From NCBI GenBank assembly GCA_002505685.1, contig DAVT01000080.1, positions 1-13,691 on the forward strand: a DNA stretch of 13,691 nt, in the 5' to 3' direction. Source of the DNA: Euryarchaeota archaeon UBA501. Lineage in GTDB: Archaea > Thermoplasmatota > Poseidoniia > Poseidoniales > Thalassarchaeaceae. Below are positions 1 through 7,300 of the stretch, piece by piece (position 1 is the first letter of the stretch; every line of letters begins with the position of its first letter). The notes under the pieces were generated by a model. It had not been told where the DNA came from and searched no databases. It worked only from the letters and a program-made list of their open reading frames with translations. A program made the position numbers and the translations under genes.

Positions 1-339
1 AGCAAGATGGGTATGCTCAAAATCACCATGGCAAAGAGCATCAAGCGAATCGCAGAAGAGCGTGTTGCCCGCAAATTCCCGAACCTAGAGGTTCTCAACT
101 CGTATTGGGTTGGCGAAGATGGAAAGAACAAGTTCTTCGAAATCATCCTCATCGACCCAAGCCACCCGTCGATTCAGAACGACAAGCAACTGGGTTGGAT
201 TACAAAGAACCGACACACAGGCCGAGTGTACCGTGGCAAGACCAGCGCTGGCAAGCGCGGCCGTGGTCTACACAACAAGGGCAAGGGCGCAGAGAAACTC
301 CGCCCATCCCTCAAAGCCAACCTGAACCGTGGCAAGTAA
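1..339 (+). CDS. rpl15e: Large ribosomal subunit protein L15e, 3' portion (5' end outside window)
   Basis: This is the C-terminal part of archaeal/eukaryotic ribosomal protein L15e, a component of the large ribosomal subunit with no bacterial counterpart of this type. The recognisable family blocks are AKSIKRIAEERVARKFPNLE, then VLNSYWVGEDGKNKFFEIIL, then IDPSHPSIQND, and the basic tail TSAGKRGRGLHNKGKGAEKL followed by RPSL. Family members are about 190-200 residues, but only about 112 codons are present and the frame is open to base 1. The Met codons at bases 7, 13 and 28 are therefore internal, not starts; the residues before them also fit the family. The gene ends in TAA at 337-339. A PRC-barrel gene follows after 51 bases on the same strand, so co-transcription is likely. 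Family assignment is very secure. Confidence 0.96.
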   Translation, partial: SKMGMLKITMAKSIKRIAEERVARKFPNLEVLNSYWVGEDGKNKFFEIILIDPSHPSIQNDKQLGWITKNRHTGRVYRGKTSAGKRGRGLHNKGKGAEKLRPSLKANLNRGK

Positions 340-351
340 GCCCAAATTCAG

Positions 352-368
352 GCCCAAGGTTGATGGGC
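352..368 (+). other. Small inverted repeat between rpl15e and the PRC-barrel gene
   Basis: GCCCA (352-356) and TGGGC (364-368) are perfect inverted complements around a 7-base loop, starting 13 bases after the rpl15e stop. A 5-bp stem can occur by chance in a gap of this size. It is listed because every longer gap in the window holds a comparable element. No T-tract follows, so a terminator is not supported. Confidence 0.25.
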
Positions 369-390
369 AGCCCCGTTTCACCACACTCCG

Positions 391-654
391 ATGGGCGAAG
401 CCACTGCCGCCGAGATTCGTGGAATGCCGGTGATCTTGCCGGATGGCCGTTTTCTGGGCACAGTCCACGATATGGTTGTGGATTCAGACTCATGGTCGTG
501 CACACATTTGTTCGTGACCAACCCGCCAGCTGAACTGGTAGAGGACCGCATCCATGTGGCCATTCCATGGCGATGGATTCGGGCGGTCGAGGATGTCATC
601 CTCCTGCGTTGGTTTCCACCAACACCCATTCCCAAAGAACCAGTGAACCCTTGA
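391..654 (+). CDS. PRC-barrel domain protein, CdpB-like
   Basis: An 87-residue protein consisting almost wholly of one PRC-barrel. After a short N-terminus come IRGMPVILPDGRFLGTVHDM (residues about 9-28), VVDSDS, a CTHLFV strand, and the closing IPWRWIRAVEDVILLRW segment (about 60-76). Small archaeal PRC-barrel proteins of this length include haloarchaeal CdpB1/CdpB2, which bind one another and the FtsZ anchor SepF at the division site; others are uncharacterised. The match here is to the general fold and to the GT(V/L)..(I/M)..D and (I/V)P...I.AV.D patterns. The start at 391 is the first ATG after an in-frame TGA at 361-363, and no good Shine-Dalgarno precedes it, so leaderless or weakly initiated translation is possible. 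There is no signal peptide or membrane segment, so it should be cytoplasmic. The fold is well supported; the division role is inference. Confidence 0.82.
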   Translation: MGEATAAEIRGMPVILPDGRFLGTVHDMVVDSDSWSCTHLFVTNPPAELVEDRIHVAIPWRWIRAVEDVILLRWFPPTPIPKEPVNP

Positions 655-688
655 AATGGGATGGGTTTGCCCGCATCTTTAGGGCGCT

Positions 689-704
689 GCCTGCGAAAGC
701 GGGC
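689..704 (+). other. GAAA-tetraloop RNA hairpin upstream of RNase Z
   Basis: In RNA, GCCUGC (689-694) pairs with GCGGGC (699-704), with one G-U wobble, around a GAAA loop of the stable GNRA class. It lies 34 bases after the PRC-barrel stop and 17 bases before the RNase Z ribosome binding site. It could mark the 3' end of the upstream transcript, as mildly T-rich sequence follows (GTCGTTCTGTTG), or be a 5' leader element. Function is unknown. Confidence 0.35.
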
Positions 705-721
705 GTCGTTCTGTTGAATCG

Positions 722-728
722 CGAGGGA
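722..728 (+). promoter_or_regulatory. Ribosome binding site for RNase Z
   Basis: The sequence GAGGGAG sits 5 bases before the GTG at 734 and contains GAGG, complementary to the archaeal 16S anti-Shine-Dalgarno (CCUCC). It decides the GTG start of RNase Z: the translation from there begins FELHVLGTSSA, which is where RNase Z proteins normally begin. Confidence 0.6.
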
Positions 729-733
729 GAACA

Positions 734-1837
734 GTGTTTGAATTACATGTGTTGGGCACATCCAGCGCCCGCTTTGCACATGGTCGTTCAGTCTCAGGTT
801 CAGTCCTGAATACACCCGGTGGATTGGCCCTCATCGATTGTGGAGAAGGCATGCAGAAGCGCATGATTGATCACAACAGGGCACTGAAATCAAGCGGTTC
901 AGAACATCGGACACGTCTTTCGCGTACGCGCGTGATTTTCCTCACACATGGACATCTTGACCACACATGGGGCTTGCTGCCGTTATTGCAAACGTTGGAT
1001 CTGGATGGCCGCAGAATTCCCTTGGTTGTCATGGGACCAACCACCCAAGATGCAATCGATTGGGCAACACAACATCCTGGAGAAGCACCTCCCGCAGACA
1101 GTGGTATTTCGCCCACAGATCTTGCCATTCTGTTCTCACAATGGCAAATGATTGGCACCAAGGATAGTGAATCATCTTACCAAATCGATTGGGTTCTATT
1201 GCCCATTGACGGTGATGAGCCGTTCAAGTGTCCAATTCAACCCTTGAGCGGTGTTTCAGTGACAATCGTACCTACACACCACGGTGTCCCATCATGTGGT
1301 TATCATTTCGAAACCAATCGGAAATCGGGCAAATTCGATCGAGAACGTGCCGAAGCGTTGGGACTATCCAAAAGCCAAATTGGGGATTTAGCAGAAGGTC
1401 ACGATTTGACCCATGAAGGGGAACTGTTGTCCGCTCAGAGTTTCAGGGGAGAACCTCGGCCCAATTGCAGTTTGATGATCAGTGGAGATACGGCCTTTGG
1501 TCCAAAGGGTTTCAACGCAAATTCGCTACCATGCCCCCCTCAATTGCTGCTTCACGAAGCGACCTTTTTGGCCGACAAACAAGACAAAGCTGCCGAATAC
1601 TTCCATTCGACTGCAGCAGATGCCGCACGTCATGCCTCATCCTGCAAAGCGAGCGCCCTCGCACTGACACATTATTCCAGCCGAATTGAGCGTCTTTCAG
1701 CCTCGGTTAGCGAGGCGAGAGAGCATTTTTCAGGCTCGGTTTCAGCAACAATGGATGGCGATTGGTTCGAAATTCATCCCGATGAATTGTTCCATCATGT
1801 ACGCGTAGAAACAGGTTGGAACAAGTTGAAACTATGA
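734..1837 (+). CDS. rnz: Ribonuclease Z (tRNA 3' processing endonuclease)
   Basis: A zinc-dependent metallo-beta-lactamase-fold endonuclease that removes 3' trailers from tRNA precursors in the cytoplasm. Visible ligands follow the family order: H72-G-H74-L-D76-H77, H183 (THHGVPSCGY), D252 (SGDT) and H313 (LTHYSSR). The family motifs HEATF (274-278) and HST (291-293) are also present. At 367 residues it is longer than the usual ~300-310. The extra length lies mostly between H77 and H183 (106 residues apart against 72 in B. subtilis RNase Z), with a somewhat longer C-terminal tail. The exosite-arm region (about 190-235) has normal length, but the Gly-Pro typical of the arm is replaced by SKSQ in LGLSKSQIGDLAEG. 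The start is GTG, set by a good ribosome binding site. It follows the PRC-barrel gene by 79 bases. The assignment is very secure; arylsulfatase-like MBL relatives lack this combination of HEATF, HST and LTH. Confidence 0.95.
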   Translation: MFELHVLGTSSARFAHGRSVSGSVLNTPGGLALIDCGEGMQKRMIDHNRALKSSGSEHRTRLSRTRVIFLTHGHLDHTWGLLPLLQTLDLDGRRIPLVVMGPTTQDAIDWATQHPGEAPPADSGISPTDLAILFSQWQMIGTKDSESSYQIDWVLLPIDGDEPFKCPIQPLSGVSVTIVPTHHGVPSCGYHFETNRKSGKFDRERAEALGLSKSQIGDLAEGHDLTHEGELLSAQSFRGEPRPNCSLMISGDTAFGPKGFNANSLPCPPQLLLHEATFLADKQDKAAEYFHSTAADAARHASSCKASALALTHYSSRIERLSASVSEAREHFSGSVSATMDGDWFEIHPDELFHHVRVETGWNKLKL

Positions 1838-1880
1838 CACACTGCCATGGGCGACCTTCAAAGGTAAACGAATCAAGCGA

Positions 1881-4304
1881 GTGGACATGCGACACGTGCG
1901 TGTAGTGCTGTTACTCGTCACCCTGCTCGTGACATCTTCACTTCCACTCACATCTGCCAGCGAAGCTCGGACCACACTTTGTGAAGAGTTTGATTTGGGC
2001 ACAATTCCGCAAACCATCACGATTGATGATCAAGAATGTGCAAGGATTGCATTGGGAGAGTTGCAACCTGGAACCATCGTTGAGTTCGATGTCAATGCAG
2101 ACGTCAACTTTGACTTCCTCGTTTTCCGTAATACCGGATTACCCTCTTATCAAAACGACCAATTCTATCGCTCAACGACCTATTGGGCTGAGGATACGGT
2201 ATTCGAAGACATGGTTGGTTCAGCGATTTGGCACTGGACGGTACCCACCGATGAAAGCGCCAAAAATTGGTTTGTTATTCTAGACAATTTGGATCACGAT
2301 GGAGACGAAGGAGAAGGTGCCTTGGGCGGTAGTAGCTTAATCGTCTCATTGGATGTGACATTTCCGACCTCGAGTTATTGGAGTTTACACGATAGTTTGG
2401 TGAAATTGGGTGTGGGCAGTCATACCAAATTGGTAGACGAAAATCTGCTGAATTTGGATGAGGGCACCCAAGTCTCGATTCGGGCCCTCCCACTTCTAGG
2501 TGATCCAGATTTGTTTATTCTCACAGAGAACCAACGGGCGAGTTACCTTGATGGAAACGCACCAGAATTCCGAGTCACTGATGCCGACCTGTTGAGCATT
2601 ACGTCTGAGGGTAGTGTTACTTGGACAGTCGATGCCACACATGCGAATCAGCCGTTGTGGTTGTATGCGGATAACGAAATCGGACCGACAGGGGGCGGAG
2701 ATGGTTCTAGTGAAGCGATTTTTACCGTCATTATCGAATTATTACCTATCCTTGATGCAACCATCACCGCAACATCAGTATCGCTTGATGTGGGGGAACA
2801 AACTACAATTTCAGCGACCGATACACCCAATCGTTCCAATCAGATTGACACGAGCGCATACGAGTGGGATTTGGATGGCGATGGAACCTTTGAATTGACG
2901 GGTCCCTCAACGGACATATCGTGGCCAACCGAAGGGACATTCACAGTGTCTCTAAGGGTCAATGGTATGGATGGTCGAACCGACACGAGTACGTTGTCGA
3001 TAGATGTCTCAGACCAAACCAACCCGGTACCCATCATCAACGGAGGCAATAGCATTGTTCGCGGCTTTAGTGAAAATTTTACTGTGACCAGTTCTTCGAC
3101 CGATAATTTTGGAATCGATCGGGAAGAATGGTATGCTGACGGTGTCTTCATCAGGTCAGATTCAGGTACCGGGAATTCCTTCACTTACAGTTTCTCTTCG
3201 GAAGGAAATCATACCGTGACTCTGAAAGCATTTGATTTGGCAAATTTGTCGACTTCGTTGTCAATTAATGTCACGATTTTGGACAGAACTCCACCGGAAC
3301 TTGAGGCCATTACGGGCCCTACAGAAGTAAGGGCAGGAGAAGAAAATACATGGCGAATCAATGGAACAGATCCTGAATCAAATGAACTTACATGGTTTTG
3401 GGATTTTGATCGCTCTGTAGATGCCGATGGGAATGGAAAATATGCAGATGATTACCAAGCCTCAGGAGATATTGTCCAGTGGACTTTCACCAAAGGTGGA
3501 GATTACTCCGTGACCTGTAGGGTGACCAATGAACAAGGATTGACCTCCACACGTGAAATCAATGTCTACGTCGAAGCCGCGCCGGCGGAGAAATCAGCGA
3601 CCATGATGTATGTCTACGCGGGCGGAGGAATTTTCCTTGCACTCGCTGTAATCGCTGGCGGTATTTTCCTCTTCAGATCCATGAACAAGCGACGAGCTCA
3701 TCGAGAATTGATGGAAGCAGAAGCAGCGAGAATTGCAGCTGAAGAAGCAGAAGCAAATCGAGAAGTAGGTCGAGATGAGCAACTTTCCATGTTCCAAAAC
3801 CGTGGCGGTTCTACCAGCGGTTTCGCTCGAAGCGGTGGCGACGAAATGGCCGAAATTGCAGGTGTAGGTTCCGGATATGGTGCTCAACAACCAATGGTCA
3901 ATACGCCGGTGCAATCTGCTGATGACGCAGCTCTTCTGTCAGCCTTTGAAGAAGAGGAAATAGAACCTGCACCTAAACCGAAACCTGAACCGGAAACCAA
4001 GCCTCAGGGAACAGCCCCAGTATCTTCGGGTAAAAGCAGTGTTTTGTCCAGTGGAATTGAGTTGCCAAGCATCCTCAACCAAACAACCCCCAAAACAAAC
4101 CCGGAACCGGTTGCATCAACCCCTCCAATCCAAACAACTCCTGAGCCTGAAACCGTCCAAGAAGAGACCTCACCCCAAACCACCGAAGTCGTTGGCACAT
4201 GTGGCGAATGTGGGCAGCAATATGTTGTGGACATGCCTCTCGACATCCAACAAGCACAAATCGACTGTCCAAAGTGTGGAAACCGGAGTACAATTCGGCG
4301 CTAA
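1881..4304 (+). CDS. Single-pass membrane protein: duplicated ectodomain, PKD/Ig-like modules, cytoplasmic zinc ribbon
   Basis: Not a named family; the architecture is readable. Residues 1-27 form a Sec signal peptide (hydrophobic core VRVVLLLVTLLVTSSLPLTS). Residues ~30-160 and ~160-290 are a tandem duplicate of a beta domain, possibly pre-peptidase-C-like, with matching WTV and DN landmarks. A PKD-type domain follows (~295-378, with YEWDLDGDGTFE at 327-338), then an Ig-like module (~380-468) and a third PKD-like module (~472-566, with WFWDFD at 505-510). A transmembrane helix spans ~577-598, followed by basic RSMNKRR. The cytoplasmic part has an Ala/Glu-rich, probably coiled-coil stretch (~606-635), a Pro/Lys/Glu linker (~695-708 onward) and a zinc ribbon with C774/C777 and C796/C799. 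Several N-glycosylation sequons occur only outside. The start may be the GTG at 1881 or, more naturally for a signal peptide, the ATG at 1887. An adhesion or sensory role is inferred. Confidence 0.85.
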   Translation: MDMRHVRVVLLLVTLLVTSSLPLTSASEARTTLCEEFDLGTIPQTITIDDQECARIALGELQPGTIVEFDVNADVNFDFLVFRNTGLPSYQNDQFYRSTTYWAEDTVFEDMVGSAIWHWTVPTDESAKNWFVILDNLDHDGDEGEGALGGSSLIVSLDVTFPTSSYWSLHDSLVKLGVGSHTKLVDENLLNLDEGTQVSIRALPLLGDPDLFILTENQRASYLDGNAPEFRVTDADLLSITSEGSVTWTVDATHANQPLWLYADNEIGPTGGGDGSSEAIFTVIIELLPILDATITATSVSLDVGEQTTISATDTPNRSNQIDTSAYEWDLDGDGTFELTGPSTDISWPTEGTFTVSLRVNGMDGRTDTSTLSIDVSDQTNPVPIINGGNSIVRGFSENFTVTSSSTDNFGIDREEWYADGVFIRSDSGTGNSFTYSFSSEGNHTVTLKAFDLANLSTSLSINVTILDRTPPELEAITGPTEVRAGEENTWRINGTDPESNELTWFWDFDRSVDADGNGKYADDYQASGDIVQWTFTKGGDYSVTCRVTNEQGLTSTREINVYVEAAPAEKSATMMYVYAGGGIFLALAVIAGGIFLFRSMNKRRAHRELMEAEAARIAAEEAEANREVGRDEQLSMFQNRGGSTSGFARSGGDEMAEIAGVGSGYGAQQPMVNTPVQSADDAALLSAFEEEEIEPAPKPKPEPETKPQGTAPVSSGKSSVLSSGIELPSILNQTTPKTNPEPVASTPPIQTTPEPETVQEETSPQTTEVVGTCGECGQQYVVDMPLDIQQAQIDCPKCGNRSTIRR

Positions 4305-4316
4305 TTTTCATCTTTC
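4305..4316 (+). terminator. T-rich tract right after the PKD protein stop
   Basis: The sequence TTTTCATCTTTC follows the TAA stop directly. Archaeal RNA polymerase can terminate on T-rich non-template sequence without a hairpin. The tract is interrupted and short, so this is only a candidate for a weak or partial terminator. Confidence 0.3.
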
Positions 4317-4337
4317 GAACGGCCTTCTCTCGCGCAC

Positions 4338-4354
4338 AAGGGTCGGAGACCCTT
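4338..4354 (+). other. Perfect 7-bp hairpin between PKD protein and giant secreted protein
   Basis: AAGGGTC (4338-4344) and GACCCTT (4348-4354) are perfect inverted complements around a GGA loop. It lies 33 bases after one stop and 28 bases before the next start. Only TTT-A follows (4353-4356), so it is not a canonical T-tailed terminator; it could be an mRNA 3' end or leader structure, or a DNA operator. The 3-base loop and stem length resemble the hairpin at 9466-9484. Confidence 0.5.
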
Positions 4355-4382
4355 TAGGCAGACCGAGTCGCAGTCAATTCTG

Positions 4383-7300
4383 ATGGAGGACTCCACACGG
4401 CTTATTCTCGCGGCCCCTCGCTCTCGAGATAGGACGAGTTTGGCTCTTGTTTTGGTCCTAATTTTACCCATGCTGAGTCCATTAATTGCTGTGGAGGCAT
4501 CTCAAGTCCGAGCCGAAGATTTCGGAATTGTATCGGAATTGAATGAAATTCTTGAAACACGAGACACGGTCCTCGACAGTGAAGTGATTGAACTTCAGGC
4601 TGAAAATTCACTTTCCCCAGTTCGAAACGGCGTTCGCAGCCTAGGTTCTGAAGACCCACTGACCCACATGGATACCGCTTTGGGTGGGTTGGGTGTAGAA
4701 TCATCCTATCCAACTGGATTTGAACACCCAGAACCGATAGACATCTTACTCGGAGAGGACGCACCACCTGGATTGGTAGACACCATTTGGGGTACTTTGG
4801 TCAATATCACCGATTATGTGATTTGGACCGAATATCAAGCTCAGGACAATGGCCCTCACCACGAGAAGTTCACCGTAGTACCGTTTTCATCATCTTTGTT
4901 CAGTTTGTTTAGCCAAACGCCCTTAATGCATGAAATTGACATTGATGGGGATGATGACCCGGACACAAGCCAAGTTGAGAACCCAGATGTCCGTGTAGGA
5001 ATTACTCTCGGATTCAATCCTGCTGCGGGTCAAGGTTGGGGCTTGCTTGGAGGTACACCTCCTACACAGTTGTGGATTGAACCTACCATCGAATACCGTG
5101 TAGAAGTTATCAATCCAACAGACCCAATTTGGACAAACATGGAATCATTTGAGGCCACATTGCTCAAACCATTTGCTTACGGTATCAATCCGACACAATC
5201 TGGGGAATCCTATGTTTGGTTGATTGATTCTCATTTTACAATCCCTCCAACAGATTGGGCACTACAGGTTGGATTTGAGCGATTTTGGTTTGATCTAACC
5301 GCTGCAGGAAGTGAATTGCTTGTAGCACTGGGCGCTCTTTTTGCAGGATTTGCGAATGATCTTCCCGATAATTCAACGGATACAGGCATCACGATTGCAG
5401 CACTATCCGCTCCGATTTCAATTCAGATTGATAATGGGGGGCAAACCGATTGCCCTTCACACTACCAACCAACTGCGCATCATCTGAATGCTTCATGGGA
5501 TCATGATTGTAGGATTGGGGTTGGATTTGGTTATGCACATTTTTCTCCTGAGGATGATGGTGAACGAGATGTTTGGGAATTGTCATATCTAGAGGTCGGC
5601 GTTCATCCAAACTCCACCGATTATCGATTACCATCCATTGTAGATTTGACCATTCGAACCGATAGCGTTCTGCCTTCAGGTTCTGGAACCGTTGGTGAAG
5701 ATGGATTGACCACCATCGAATACTATGCTGATAGACGGGCCGATTTGTGGCTGCATTTCCACGAGAACAAAAGCGCCTACAAAGAGAGTGCAAGCGAGCC
5801 CTATGGAAACGTTTCTGATACACTCGTTTGGCTTAGGGGAATGCCCTCCGGTTCGATGAGTCCTTTGGAAATCGAGCGTTGTTTCCAAATGCTTGGTAGT
5901 GCTTCCCAACCCGAGTTACCGGGGCAAATACCATCTCAGTTATCGTTGATATTGGGTATCAAGAATTTCACTCGCGACTCAACTCCAAACGTGAATGACC
6001 CAACCCTTCCTATCGACCCACAAAATCCTCCAAATACCCTCGTTCTATTGAGGTCAACAGAATCGGTCACATCAGTCGATTATGTGTCGTGGTTCTTACG
6101 AGAAGGCGTCGAGACAGATCACCGAAAAACACGGCTGAATGCAGTAGATTTGCCCACGGGATTGATTCTGTATGGTGATTTCTGGTTGGGGGGAAGTGAA
6201 GAACAAGAGATTGGCACACTCGATGACAGTCTCGATATTTTGTCGAAGATATTGGACGTCACAATTCTAGCAGTCGTGGATATTTTCATCGACATTTCAA
6301 ATGTAATCAATAGCATTCCAAATGCCCTTGTTGATGTCATCAGTGGAAGCACAGGGAGTGCAAGTCAGGGTACGGCAATCCATTTGGAAATGATGACGCA
6401 TTTCGAAGTTGGACGGCAACCGATGCCGATTGGTAGTATCGAATTGGCCATGGGCTCAAGTGATATTCCGGTTGGATACGGGCCGCATTTATTGTTGGCC
6501 GATGACAAGAGTACGCCTGTTGTTCAAGGGCGGAACGGACAGGTGGAAAAATTGGTTCCAATCGCCGTGAGTTTGCATCATGAAGGGTTACATTCACTGC
6601 ATATCGTCGATGATGTCTCAACACAATCTCAACAAATTTCGATGGGGGCTGAAGGTGGAGGTCCACTAAGTGTATTCTTCCTAGAACATCATGACGATGA
6701 ATTTGGCAACATCGATATTGCAGATAGCGACTTCCAGTACGTGTATATCTCTGACCACCCTGCATCGTTAGACGTCAATGTGACATCCACAGACCTTTCC
6801 TTTACTGCTGATCGTGACATCTCCGAAATCGTGTATGCCGGACGTGAAGGGGAACAACGACAAGTGTTGGACATCGATGTATTGCCTGGAAATTTCACAA
6901 TGTCCATCGGCGATGATGTCTCTTGGATTGCGGAAACGCCAATCGGTTCAATTTCATTGATGATTTCAAATGCCTCTGATCCAAAAACCATGGATGGAGA
7001 CCATTTCCTCTTCATGCAAAATCAAGACATTGGCGAAGCTACACTCTCGGCCCGAGTACACGGAATCACGGAAATTGGATTCCTTGGAGCCGAGATGCCA
7101 GGAGTCCCCGGTGAAGCCGGGCGTGGAAAGGCCTTCCTTGTGGGTCCTGGAGATGCACCATTCCATGCAGTCATCATGGATGAAACGACCCACGATTCTC
7201 CTGCAGATGGACTGAATGCTCACGTACTGATTGATCCATTGCCTTCGAATTTGGCGATGGAAATACCCCAAGGAGGAGTCGGCGAAGCCAGTGCGCTTGA

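Noticed and set aside
7..339. Start of rpl15e at the ATG at base 7
   Set aside because: The protein would lack the N-terminal ~80 residues of every L15e, the frame is open to base 1, and the residues around the three early Met codons align inside the family. The gene is cut by the window edge.
105..533. Forward frame of 142 codons spanning rpl15e and the PRC-barrel gene
   Set aside because: It overlaps two well-supported genes in another frame and its translation is rich in Arg, Pro and Trp without recognisable structure.
378..815. Reverse-strand open frame of 145 codons opposite the PRC-barrel gene
   Set aside because: It lies antisense to the PRC-barrel and the start of RNase Z, shows no family motif, and has low-complexity composition typical of a shadow frame.
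1854..1865. Inverted repeat ACCTT-CA-AAGGT before the PKD protein gene as a regulatory site
   Set aside because: The stem is 5 bp with a 2-base centre, too tight for an RNA hairpin and easily found by chance. It is mentioned only as part of the gap pattern.
5389..5823. Reverse-strand open frame of 144 codons inside the giant gene
   Set aside because: The opposite strand encodes a continuous 1467-residue exported protein; the antisense translation is His/Arg/Gln-rich and has no motif.
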